Source: CAJXVY01 sp965657575 (lineage in GTDB: Bacteria; Actinomycetota; Actinomycetes; Actinomycetales; Microbacteriaceae). Taken from it: 64,000 nt of DNA. The stretch is taken from the NCBI GenBank assembly GCA_965657575.1, contig CBFHOK010000006.1, forward strand, positions 1 through 64,000, given 5' to 3'. The translations under genes and the position numbers were made by a program. The notes beneath the pieces were generated by a model. The model worked only from the letters and a program-made list of their open reading frames with translations. It did no database searches and was not told the DNA's origin. The stretch's first letter is position 1. Every line of letters begins with the position of its first letter. Positions 51,317 to 59,442 of the stretch are shown here, one piece after another.

Positions 51317-51648
51317 TTCACTGGTCCCGTGTATTTTTCACCTGGTCCCTGTCCGGGCGGATCCTGGTGGCTTGAAGCTTCCCTGAAGGCTAACTGCAAA
51401 GATCGAAGACCGTCTCTTAGTGGCCTTGCATGGTGATCGCCAATCTCAGTGGCTGCGGCGGTAACCAATCCAGCCAGAGCGTGGATTAGTTTACGAGCCT
51501 CGGCTAGGTCTGTTTTCGGACTGTCCTCAGCCAGCCCGCAGTGAACTGCAGCCGCACTCATAAGGTGAACAGCAGTCGAGTTTATTATCTCTACCGCTGG
51601 CACTTCGGCGATATCTCTAATCTCATCGCCCGCATCTTTGAAATCCAA
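51313..51648 (-). CDS. DUF1844 family protein
   Basis: The 111-residue protein has the DUF1844 pattern: EVPAVEIINSTAVHLMSAAAVHCGL, then DLAEARKLIHALAGLVTAAA and LRDGLRSLQLAFREAS. The C-terminus is Pro/Gly-rich and variable. It starts at TTG 51648 with AAAGGAG upstream. DUF1844 next to infC is a frequent actinobacterial arrangement; the function is unknown. Confidence 0.85.
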   Translation of the reverse strand: MDFKDAGDEIRDIAEVPAVEIINSTAVHLMSAAAVHCGLAEDSPKTDLAEARKLIHALAGLVTAAATEIGDHHARPLRDGLRSLQLAFREASSHQDPPGQGPGEKYTGPVN

Positions 51649-51674
51649 CTCTTCTCCTTTAGGTCTCGCTCTGT

Positions 51675-51680
51675 TAGGCT
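51675..51680 (+). promoter_or_regulatory. -10 box TAGGCT of the infC-rpmI-rplT operon
   Basis: TAGGCT is divergent from the DUF1844 gene and would give an infC leader of about 137 bases. The -35 region is poor. Confidence 0.55.
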
Positions 51681-51772
51681 ATACGAGGCTCTGGGCAAAA
51701 GTGTCCAGTCAGAAGAGGATTTCAATCCCACCTTGCAGTTGAATCGAAAACTGTTGGGTAAGAGAGTTTGAT

Positions 51773-51815
51773 CCTTCTGCGCGCGTAGCGTGGCTTTGTT
51801 TTGAAAACCAGAAGG
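51773..51815 (+). promoter_or_regulatory. infC leader hairpin that pairs with the Shine-Dalgarno
   Basis: CCTTCTG (51773-51779) is complementary over 7 bases to CAGAAGG (51809-51815), which contains the first part of the infC Shine-Dalgarno AAGGAG. Folding would hide the ribosome site. It may help limit initiation or respond to IF-3, L20 or another factor. Confidence 0.5.
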
Positions 51816-51823
51816 AGCTAGTA

Positions 51824-52408
51824 ATCAGCGACCCGAGAATCAACGAACGCATTCGCGTTCCTGAGGTGCGTTTAGTCGGACCCAAAGGCGAGCAGGTGGG
51901 GGTTGTTCCAATCGAACAGGCCCTAACTTTGGCAAGAGAGAGTGATTTAGATTTGGTTGAGGTTTCACCAAACTCAGCACCTCCGGTTGCCAAATTGATG
52001 GACTACGGCAAGTACAAGTACGAAGCCGCCCAGAAAGTTCGCGAGGCCAGAAAAAAGCAGGTCAATACGGTGCTAAAAAGCATCAGATTTGGCTTGAAGA
52101 TTGATGACCACGATTACCAAACCAAACTTGGGCAGGTTACTAAGTTTCTAAAAGCTGGCGACAAGGTAAAGGTAATGATTGTGTTTCGAGGCAGAGAACA
52201 GTCCCGTCCTGAAATGGGCGTGAAGTTGCTGCAGAAGCTTTCGGATGAGGTATCGGAGTTCGGCGTAGTCGAATCCACCCCTTCGATTGACGGGAGAAAC
52301 ATGGTCATGGTGCTGGCGCCACTGAAGAACAAGGCCGAGGCTCGCGCAGAGGCTAAGCGAGCAGCAAAGGCTGAGCAAAAAGCTCAGCAGAAAAACGAGG
52401 AGAACTAA
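51824..52408 (+). CDS. infC: Translation initiation factor IF-3, AUC start codon
   Basis: IF-3 checks start codons and keeps ribosomal subunits apart. The N-terminal domain reads ISDPRINERIRVPEVRLVGP, and the codon at its first residue is ATC, six bases after AAGGAG. There is no ATG, GTG or TTG before this point in frame; the first usual start (GTG 51866) would cut off a conserved part of the domain. An AUC start fits the family habit of rare start codons for autoregulation (AUU in E. coli). C-terminal blocks KIDDHDYQTKLGQ and FRGREQSRPEMG are present; 194 residues. Confidence 0.94.
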   Translation: MSDPRINERIRVPEVRLVGPKGEQVGVVPIEQALTLARESDLDLVEVSPNSAPPVAKLMDYGKYKYEAAQKVREARKKQVNTVLKSIRFGLKIDDHDYQTKLGQVTKFLKAGDKVKVMIVFRGREQSRPEMGVKLLQKLSDEVSEFGVVESTPSIDGRNMVMVLAPLKNKAEARAEAKRAAKAEQKAQQKNEEN

Positions 52409-52602
52409 TGCCAAAAATGAAGACCCATTCGGGCACCAAAAAGCGTTTTCGCTTCACAGGTAGTGGCAAGTTGATGAAGCAGCAGATTAACATGCGTCAC
52501 AACCTGGAGCACATGCCGTCAAAGCGCAAGCGTCGACTAAACCAGGACCAGGTTGTTAGCGCAGCTGATGTCAAGAAACTAAAAAAGCAGCTTGGTCGCT
52601 AG
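52408..52602 (+). CDS. rpmI: 50S ribosomal protein L35
   Basis: The 64-residue basic protein begins MPKMKTHSGTKKRFRFTGSGK and has HNLEHMPSKRKRRLNQDQVV, both typical of L35. It overlaps the infC stop by one base (TAATG) and precedes rplT by 13 bases. Confidence 0.97.
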   Translation: MPKMKTHSGTKKRFRFTGSGKLMKQQINMRHNLEHMPSKRKRRLNQDQVVSAADVKKLKKQLGR

Positions 52603-52615
52603 GAGGAAATAGACA

Positions 52616-52999
52616 ATGGCAAGAGTAAAGAATTCAGTAAATTCACACAAAAAGCGTCGCGTAGCCCTAGAGCGCGCCAGCGGATACCGCGGTCAGCGCT
52701 CAAGGCTTTACCGTCAGGCAAAGCAGCAGGTACTGCACTCGCTGGTATATGCATACAACGACCGTCGTAACCGCAAGGGTGATTTCAGAAGATTGTGGAT
52801 CCAGCGCATCAACGCTGCCGCAAGGTCCAATGGAATGACCTACAACCGCTTCATACAGGGTTTACACCTTGCTGGAGTCGAGGTTGACCGTCGCATGTTG
52901 GCAGAGCTTGCCGTGAATGAACCAGCAACTTTCACAAAGTTGGTTGAGACAGCGAAGGCTGCTCTACCAACTGATGTAAATGCACAGAAAGCTGGTTAG
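52616..52999 (+). CDS. rplT: 50S ribosomal protein L20
   Basis: L20 binds 23S rRNA early in 50S assembly and represses its own operon in several bacteria. The 127-residue protein has ARVKNSVNSHKKRRVALERA, GYRGQRSRLYRQAKQQV and RRLWIQRINAAARSNGMTYN. GGAGGAAA lies before ATG 52616. Its stop overlaps the next gene by one base (TAGTG). Confidence 0.98.
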   Translation: MARVKNSVNSHKKRRVALERASGYRGQRSRLYRQAKQQVLHSLVYAYNDRRNRKGDFRRLWIQRINAAARSNGMTYNRFIQGLHLAGVEVDRRMLAELAVNEPATFTKLVETAKAALPTDVNAQKAG

Positions 53000-53760
53000 T
53001 GAGCGTAACCAACGCCCAGCTTCGCTGGGTTAAATCATTATCAAAAAAAAGCGCCCGGTTAGAGTCTGGGCGCTTTTTTGCTGAGGGATTGCAGTCTCTT
53101 CGAGTGCTTGCGGAGAACCAGCACTGGATAGAGACGGTTTATCTAACCGAAGATTTTGCGATTTCAAATCTCGATCTAATCGCAAACATTCGTTCGGAAT
53201 TAGTGGAGACAGTGGAACCAGAGCAAATCGCACGCATGGCTGATGCGACAACTCCACAGGGAGTGTTGGCGATCTGCAAGCTACCGACCAAAGAGGCTCC
53301 AATTACAGGCGAAACGATTGTTTATCTGGAGCAAATTGCTGATCCTGGAAACCTGGGAACAATAATCCGGACCATGGACGCAACTGGTGCCGGAACTTTA
53401 CTGATTGGCGAGGGTTCGGTAGATGCATACTCGCCAAAGGTTATTCGATCCAGTGCCGGAAGCGTTTTCAATGTGTCAATCATTCAACAGGTGCAAACTG
53501 AGGGGGTTCTCAGTGAGCTTCAAAGCTTGGGATATGCAACTTACGCTGCGGACATGAATGGAAAACAGTTCACCAGTGCCAATTGCAAAGAAAAGCACGC
53601 CTGGGTTTTTGGAAACGAGGCCCACGGCTTGAGTCAGATTGCAAAAGACACCGTGGACGAAGTCGTGTCAATACCGATATTTGGTCGGGCGGAATCACTA
53701 AACCTTTCGGTTTCAGCTGGCGTGTTGCTTTATCACTCAGCTTTATCTCAGCAAGGCTAG
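52999..53760 (+). CDS. TrmH/SpoU family RNA 2'-O-methyltransferase
   Basis: The C-terminal SpoU domain is clear: YLEQIADPGNLGTIIRTMDA (motif 1), WVFGNEAHGLS (motif 2) and IPIFGRAESLNLSVSAGVLL (motif 3). The N-terminal L30e-like domain starts QLRWVKSLSKKSARLESGRF, as in RlmB-like proteins after rplT in Actinobacteria. The GTG start overlaps rplT. A strong terminator lies within codons 16-27, so only part of the operon transcripts should carry the full gene. Precise rRNA or tRNA target unknown. Confidence 0.9.
   Translation: MSVTNAQLRWVKSLSKKSARLESGRFFAEGLQSLRVLAENQHWIETVYLTEDFAISNLDLIANIRSELVETVEPEQIARMADATTPQGVLAICKLPTKEAPITGETIVYLEQIADPGNLGTIIRTMDATGAGTLLIGEGSVDAYSPKVIRSSAGSVFNVSIIQQVQTEGVLSELQSLGYATYAADMNGKQFTSANCKEKHAWVFGNEAHGLSQIAKDTVDEVVSIPIFGRAESLNLSVSAGVLLYHSALSQQG
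53045..53079 (+). terminator. Intrinsic terminator inside the TrmH-type coding sequence
   Basis: AAAAAAGCGCCC (53045-53056) and GGGCGCTTTTTT (53068-53079) form a 12-bp stem with an 11-base loop and end in six T residues. It lies 46 bases after the rplT stop but inside the next gene. The eight A residues on the left would let it work on both strands. Confidence 0.85.
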
Positions 53761-53763
53761 ACT
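53758..53763 (+). promoter_or_regulatory. -10 box TAGACT of pheS (near-leaderless)
   Basis: TAGACT includes the stop of the gene before and ends 9 bases before pheS ATG 53773. Confidence 0.5.
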
Positions 53764-53772
53764 TTATCCCTG

Positions 53773-54804
53773 ATGTCAGAAATAACTCCAGACAAAATAG
53801 CTCAGGTAATAGCTGAAGCCGATGAGCTTTTAGCGTCTGCTCAGGATATAGAACAGCTAAAAGCTCTGCGTTCAAAAATTATTGGTGACGATAGCGAGAT
53901 AACGAGACTTAATTCCACTATCAAGTCCCTCCCCAACGATCAAAAGGCTGCCGCTGGAAAACTGGTTGGAGAAGCAAAAGGGTCGGTATCAGCAAAGTAT
54001 TCGGAAAAAGAACAGTCTCTTTTGGTCGAATACAAGCGTTCTCAACTGCAGCAGGAGGCGGACGATCTTTCTGCTTATGCAAATATGAAGCCAATCGGCG
54101 CTCGTCATCCGCTTTCGTTGATGATGGAAAAGGTAAGTGATGCCTTTATCGGCATGGGTTGGGAAATAGCCGAGGGTCCTGAGCTTGAAAGCGAATGGTT
54201 CAATTTCGATGCTTTGAATTTTGACCAAGACCACCCGGCTAGAGCCATGCAGGATACTTTTTTTGTCAGCCCACTCGATGCCAAGTTGGTGCTTAGAACC
54301 CACACTTCACCTGTGCAGGTTCGGTCAATGCTGGATCGAGATATCCCTATTTACGTCCTCTGTCCGGGACGCGTGTTTAGAACTGACGAGCTGGATGCCA
54401 CCCACACCCCTGTGTTCCATCAGGTTGAGGGCCTTGCAATCGACAAGGGCCTCACGATGGCAGACCTGAAGGGCACCCTGGAGCATTTCGCAAGAAAAAT
54501 GTTTGGAGAAGAGGCAAAGATCAGACTCCGACCCAGTTACTTCCCTTTCACCGAACCCTCTGCTGAGTTGGATGTTTGGCATCCGCAAGCAAAAGGTGGG
54601 CCAAGATGGGTCGAATGGGGTGGATGCGGAATGGTGAATCCCAATGTGTTGAAAGCTAGCGGAATTGACCCAGAGGAGTATTCGGGCTTTGCCTTTGGAA
54701 TGGGCATCGAAAGAACACTGATGTTTAGAAACGGCGTCTTGGACATGCACGACATGGTCGAGGGAGACATGCGTTTCGCCAGACAGTTTGGAACGAGGGT
54801 CTGA
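53773..54804 (+). CDS. pheS: Phenylalanyl-tRNA synthetase alpha subunit
   Basis: The alpha chain carries the catalytic site of PheRS. The 343-residue protein has an N-terminal coiled coil (about residues 1-90), GARHPLSLMMEKVSDAFIGM, motif 2 in PGRVFRTDELDATHTPVFHQ, and motif 3 in FAFGMGIERTLMFRNGVLDM. It overlaps pheT by one base (TGATG). Confidence 0.97.
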   Translation: MSEITPDKIAQVIAEADELLASAQDIEQLKALRSKIIGDDSEITRLNSTIKSLPNDQKAAAGKLVGEAKGSVSAKYSEKEQSLLVEYKRSQLQQEADDLSAYANMKPIGARHPLSLMMEKVSDAFIGMGWEIAEGPELESEWFNFDALNFDQDHPARAMQDTFFVSPLDAKLVLRTHTSPVQVRSMLDRDIPIYVLCPGRVFRTDELDATHTPVFHQVEGLAIDKGLTMADLKGTLEHFARKMFGEEAKIRLRPSYFPFTEPSAELDVWHPQAKGGPRWVEWGGCGMVNPNVLKASGIDPEEYSGFAFGMGIERTLMFRNGVLDMHDMVEGDMRFARQFGTRV

Positions 54805-57269
54805 TGAGAATTCCTCTGAGTTGGATAAGTGAATTTACAGAATTTCCTGAGGGCGGCAAGCCAGAACAACTAATGGCCGAATTGGTCAAGGTCGGCCTAG
54901 AAGAGGAAGACGAGCACGGTTTTGATGTGACCGGTCCGATTGTTGTTGGTCGGGTCGTTGAGTTTGTTGAGGAACCACAATCCAATGGCAAGACCATTCG
55001 CTGGTGTCAGGTGGATGTTGGAGAGCAGCAGGTTCGAGGGATTGTTTGCGGGGCGAGTAATTTTCAAAGCGGAGACAAAGTTGTTGTAACTTTGCCGGGC
55101 AGTGTTCTTCCAGGCAATTTTGAAATTGCTGCCAGAAAAACATACGGTCACGTAAGCGACGGCATGATTGCCTCAGTGAAAGAGCTCGGACTTGGAGATG
55201 ATCACGACGGTATTTTGGTTTTATCTACCCTCGGTCTAGATCCAGAACTTGGCGAGGATGCGATCAAGCTTTTGGGTTTGGATGATTCGGCAGCCGAAAT
55301 AAACGTCACTCCAGACAGAGGGTATTGTTTTTCAATCAGGGGAGTGGCAAGAGAGTATTCTCACGCCACCGGCACCAGCTTCAAAGACCCAGCCGACATT
55401 GAGCCGGTCAGTGGTGAGGGCTTTCAATTAAAAATTGAAGACAACAGCCCGATTAGGGGAAAACAGGGCTGCACTCGTTTTGATGTTGTGGAGCTTGCCG
55501 GTATCGACGCCAATGCACCAACCCCTGCCTGGATGGTAGCCAGACTGAAACTAGCTGGAATGAGGTCAATTAGCCTGGTGGTGGATGTCACAAACTACGT
55601 AATGCTAGAAACTGGACAGCCAACCCACGCCTATGATCTTGATCTTCTCAGTGGTGGAATAACTGTGAGAAGAGCGGTTAAGGGCGAGAAGCTTAAAACT
55701 CTGGATGGACAGCTAAGAGACCTCCACGAAGAAGATCTGCTAATCACCGATGAATCCGGCCCCATTGGAATTGCAGGGGTTATGGGTGGTGAATCCACCG
55801 AGGTTAGCGATAAGACGACACGAGTGCTGATTGAGGCTGCCAATTTTGATCCGATCAGTATCGCTCGCTCCGCGAGGAGACATAAATTGCCCTCTGAGGC
55901 TTCCAAAAGATTCGAGCGTGGTGTTGACCCGCTGGTTGCCAACAGGGCGGTTGCTCGAATAGCAGCTCTCCTGGGTGAATACGGATCAGCGGAGCTCACC
56001 GGTTTCGGTGCTAGTTATAGACAGATTCCAAAACCAGAAGAAATCGAGCTGCCGGCTGGTTTTGCAACCCAACTGGTTGGAGTTGATTATTCGTCTGAGC
56101 TTCAAAAAGAAATTCTTGAGCAAATCGGTTGCCAGGTTGAACTAACAGAGAATTTTTTGGTTACGCCTCCAAGTTGGAGACCAGACCTAAGACACAAAAC
56201 CGACCTGGTTGAAGAAATCGCAAGGATTGACGGCTATCACAAAATTGGCTCCAGACTGCCTATCGCTCCTCCCGGGAATGGACTAACGGAGATTCAGCAG
56301 CTGAGGCGCAAGCTTGCCGATTCACTTGCAGCCGGCGGCATGGTCGAGGCCTTGAACTATCCGTTTGTGTCAACTAGGGAAAACAAGATTTTTGGAGACC
56401 AAAAAGCTGTCAGGTTGGAAAATCCAATCCAAGAGGAATCCCCTGAGATGCGCACCTCGTTGCTCCCAGGATTACTGCAAACAGCCGCCAGAAACATATC
56501 CAGGGGACTGATAAGTGGTCACTTATATGAACTCGGAAGTGTATTCATCGCAACCGAAACATCCGCAAACTCAGTTGATTTCCCGCAAACCTCTGCTCGT
56601 CCAACTGAGGAGCAATTGAATGCTCTCAACCAGCAAATACCCGATCAACCAGAGATGCTGGCTGCAGTAGGTTTTGGAGAGGTTCAGCTTCAACAGCCGG
56701 GGCAAAGCTCGCAGGAGTTGGATTACAGGGTTGCGATTGACAAAGTTATGCAAATTGCGCAAACGCTGTCGCTGGAGGTTTCAGTCAACAACGCCCAGCT
56801 TCCCGGGCTTCACCCCACAAGAGCTGCCGAGCTAACGGTTGGTGAAACCGTGATTGGCTTCGTTGGAGAATTGCACCCAGATGTCTCGGATCACTATCAC
56901 CTTCCGAGGGTTGCAGTGTTTGAGCTAAACCTCAGTTTGTTACTCGCTGAGGTTCAACCGGTGACTGCCTCCGCAGTTCACACCTTCCCCGCTGCAACCC
57001 AAGATCTATCTTTGGTTGTTGATCAATCGATAGATGCCGGTGTTTTGCGAAAGACGCTAATTGAGGGTGCTGGAGACTTGCTTGAGAGCATTAGAACAGT
57101 TGATGTTTACACAGGAAGTGGAGTTGGTGAGGGCAAGAAGTCTGTCACGTTTGCGATGCTGTTTAGGGCAAGTGATAGGACTTTGACCCAAGAAGAGGCC
57201 ACCGAGTCTAGGAATGCGGCGGTAGCCTTGGCAAATAAATTACACGGAGCGGAACTAAGGGGCGCCTAA
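54804..57269 (+). CDS. pheT: Phenylalanyl-tRNA synthetase beta subunit
   Basis: The beta chain binds tRNA and edits mischarged Tyr. The 821-residue protein has an EMAP-type tRNA-binding domain (residues about 40-150), B3/B4 editing domain (TPAWMVARLKLAGMRSISLV), B5 domain and the C-terminal anticodon-binding fold (FPAATQDLSLVVDQSIDAGV to FRASDRTLTQEEATESRNAA). Its stop overlaps argC by one base, so the arginine genes continue directly from PheRS. Confidence 0.97.
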   Translation: MRIPLSWISEFTEFPEGGKPEQLMAELVKVGLEEEDEHGFDVTGPIVVGRVVEFVEEPQSNGKTIRWCQVDVGEQQVRGIVCGASNFQSGDKVVVTLPGSVLPGNFEIAARKTYGHVSDGMIASVKELGLGDDHDGILVLSTLGLDPELGEDAIKLLGLDDSAAEINVTPDRGYCFSIRGVAREYSHATGTSFKDPADIEPVSGEGFQLKIEDNSPIRGKQGCTRFDVVELAGIDANAPTPAWMVARLKLAGMRSISLVVDVTNYVMLETGQPTHAYDLDLLSGGITVRRAVKGEKLKTLDGQLRDLHEEDLLITDESGPIGIAGVMGGESTEVSDKTTRVLIEAANFDPISIARSARRHKLPSEASKRFERGVDPLVANRAVARIAALLGEYGSAELTGFGASYRQIPKPEEIELPAGFATQLVGVDYSSELQKEILEQIGCQVELTENFLVTPPSWRPDLRHKTDLVEEIARIDGYHKIGSRLPIAPPGNGLTEIQQLRRKLADSLAAGGMVEALNYPFVSTRENKIFGDQKAVRLENPIQEESPEMRTSLLPGLLQTAARNISRGLISGHLYELGSVFIATETSANSVDFPQTSARPTEEQLNALNQQIPDQPEMLAAVGFGEVQLQQPGQSSQELDYRVAIDKVMQIAQTLSLEVSVNNAQLPGLHPTRAAELTVGETVIGFVGELHPDVSDHYHLPRVAVFELNLSLLLAEVQPVTASAVHTFPAATQDLSLVVDQSIDAGVLRKTLIEGAGDLLESIRTVDVYTGSGVGEGKKSVTFAMLFRASDRTLTQEEATESRNAAVALANKLHGAELRGA

Positions 57270-58297
57270 TGACATATTCAGTCGCTGTTGCCGGTGCTAG
57301 CGGGTATGTTGGAGGCGAGCTAATAAGGCTTATTGAAAATCACTCCGAGTTGAATCTGACCACCGTCACCGCTCACTCAAATGCTGGTAAAACACTATCT
57401 TCAGTACACCCTCAATTTAGTCATCTAAATCTGCAGCTAAAAGAAACCAACGCAAAAGTTCTAAACGGTCACGATGTTGTTTTCTTGGCTCTTCCACACA
57501 CTGAAAGTGCGTCAATTGCGAATGATCTCGATGCGGTTGGGCTGGTGATTGATTGCGGAGCTGATTTCAGAATCGAATCAACAGAGCGCTGGGAAAAGTT
57601 TTACAACACAGCTCATGCAGGTGCCTGGATGTATGGGTTACCAGAACTGACACTTGCTGATGGCGGAAAGCAGCGGGGGAGGCTAGCTGGCGTAGAGCGA
57701 ATTGCGGTGCCCGGTTGCAATGTGACTGCAGTGACACTTGCCTTAGCACCGCTGGTGACCGCTGATTTGATTGAAGTCGATGACATTGTTGCAAATCTGA
57801 CTGTTGGCACCAGCGGTGCTGGCAAATCTGCCAAAGTTGAACTTTCTAACTCAGAGATGACGGAAAACCTGCGTGCTTATGCGGTTGGCGGGACCCACCG
57901 TCACATCCCCGAAATTTTGCAGAACTTAGAAAAAGCTGGGGCTGAAAAACCAGTAATCACCTTCACGCCAGTTTTGGCTCCTGTCAGCCGAGGAATCATG
58001 GCTGTGGTTTCAGTGAAGGCCAAGGCTTCTTTTGATCTGATCTCCGAAGCTTTTGAATCTGCCTACGGTGATGAAAACTTTATTGACTTGGTTGAGTCTC
58101 TCCCAGAGACGGTCTCGGTCAGGGGCTCAAACCGTGCGCAAATCAGCTACCACCTAGACCCATCCGGTCGATTGACGGTTTTGTGTGCAATTGACAATCT
58201 TGTGAAGGGTACCGCGGGGGCTGCAATTCAATCCATGAATCTAAGTTTGGGTTTGTTTGAAAATACTGGGCTGACCCAGACGGGACTGAGGCCATGA
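57269..58297 (+). CDS. argC: N-acetyl-gamma-glutamyl-phosphate reductase
   Basis: ArgC makes N-acetylglutamate semialdehyde in arginine synthesis. The 342-residue protein has VAVAGASGYVGGELIRLI, ALPHTESASI, the catalytic cysteine in AVPGCNVTAVTLAL near residue 150 and the GTHRHIPEI segment. ATG 57269 overlaps the pheT stop (TAATG), and the argC stop overlaps argJ as ATGA. No arginine operator is visible before it because there is no intergenic space. Confidence 0.96.
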   Translation: MTYSVAVAGASGYVGGELIRLIENHSELNLTTVTAHSNAGKTLSSVHPQFSHLNLQLKETNAKVLNGHDVVFLALPHTESASIANDLDAVGLVIDCGADFRIESTERWEKFYNTAHAGAWMYGLPELTLADGGKQRGRLAGVERIAVPGCNVTAVTLALAPLVTADLIEVDDIVANLTVGTSGAGKSAKVELSNSEMTENLRAYAVGGTHRHIPEILQNLEKAGAEKPVITFTPVLAPVSRGIMAVVSVKAKASFDLISEAFESAYGDENFIDLVESLPETVSVRGSNRAQISYHLDPSGRLTVLCAIDNLVKGTAGAAIQSMNLSLGLFENTGLTQTGLRP

Positions 58298-59442
58298 GCG
58301 TCACCTACCCCAAGGGTTTTCTGGCCAGTGGTGTTGAAGCAGGGCTAAAACAAAGCGGCAAGGACATGGCGCTTATTTTGAATACTGGTCCAATGGACTC
58401 ATGCGCCAATGTGTTTACTTCCAATCGCGCAATTGCAAACCCTGTGATCTGGTCCAAAGAAGTAGCTAAAACCGGTAAAGCAAGAGCGGTAGTAATCAAT
58501 AGCGGTGGTGCTAATTGCTTCACCGGTCCACAAGGATTTCAGCTCACCCATAAAACAGCTGAAAGCGCTGCAAATCTGCTTGGCCATGCGCCAATAGAAA
58601 TCTTGGTTGCCTCCACGGGATTGATTGGCGAGCAACTGGATGAAGCCAAGGTAATTTCTGGAATCCAAAAGGCGCAGGAGGTTCTGAGCGAAAGCGGTGG
58701 TTATGACGCCGCGGAGGCGATTATGACCACCGACAGCGTGCAAAAGCACGCAATCAGAGATGGTTCTGGTTACAGCATCGGAGGAATTGCCAAGGGTGCT
58801 GGAATGCTGGCTCCAGCTTTGGCGACCATGTTGGTCTTTATCACCACCGATGCAGCTATTCAGCCCACAAAGTTGCAGGAGCATTTGAGAATCGCTGTTG
58901 AAAAAAGCTTCAATCGCTTGGATAGCGATGGTTGCACCTCAACTAATGATCACGTGATGCTGATGGCAAGCGGTTCGAGTGAGGTGGAGCCAGAAGGGGC
59001 AGAGTTTCAGACTCTGCTGGATGAACTTTGCATGGATTTGGCAATGCAGCTGCTGAGAGATGCTGAAGGTGCCGATCACGATATTCACATCACGGTCAAA
59101 GGAGCGGATTCAGAGAAATTGGCTGTTGAGGTCGGACGCGCAGTTGCTCGAAATAACCTCTTCAAAGCTGCCATTTACGGGGCAGACCCGAACTGGGGCA
59201 GGATTTATGCTGCCATTGGAACAGTCGATGGAAACTTTGACCCGATGATTTCTAAACTCTCAATAAATGGCGTCTGTGTGGCGGATGACTCAATGCCGCA
59301 AGCTGATAGGGATTTGGTAAATCTCACTGATCGTTTGGTGGAGATTGAGATTGATCTGAAAAACGGAAGTGCTTCCGCTACGGTATTCACAAACGACCTC
59401 ACCCACGCCTACGTATCTGAGAACAGCGAGTACTCAAGCTAA
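58294..59442 (+). CDS. argJ: Glutamate N-acetyltransferase / amino-acid acetyltransferase
   Basis: ArgJ recycles the acetyl group from N-acetylornithine to glutamate. The 382-residue precursor has the self-cleavage site in KGAGMLAPALATMLVF, with the new N-terminal threonine near residue 180, and GCTSTNDHVMLMASG and ADPNWGRIYAAIG downstream. Whether it also uses acetyl-CoA (bifunctional form) cannot be settled by sight. It overlaps argB by one base. Confidence 0.95.
   Translation: MSVTYPKGFLASGVEAGLKQSGKDMALILNTGPMDSCANVFTSNRAIANPVIWSKEVAKTGKARAVVINSGGANCFTGPQGFQLTHKTAESAANLLGHAPIEILVASTGLIGEQLDEAKVISGIQKAQEVLSESGGYDAAEAIMTTDSVQKHAIRDGSGYSIGGIAKGAGMLAPALATMLVFITTDAAIQPTKLQEHLRIAVEKSFNRLDSDGCTSTNDHVMLMASGSSEVEPEGAEFQTLLDELCMDLAMQLLRDAEGADHDIHITVKGADSEKLAVEVGRAVARNNLFKAAIYGADPNWGRIYAAIGTVDGNFDPMISKLSINGVCVADDSMPQADRDLVNLTDRLVEIEIDLKNGSASATVFTNDLTHAYVSENSEYSS

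Noticed and set aside
51866..51868. GTG start of infC
   Set aside because: It would remove the conserved INERIRVPE part of IF-3; an ATC with good ribosome site lies 42 bases upstream.
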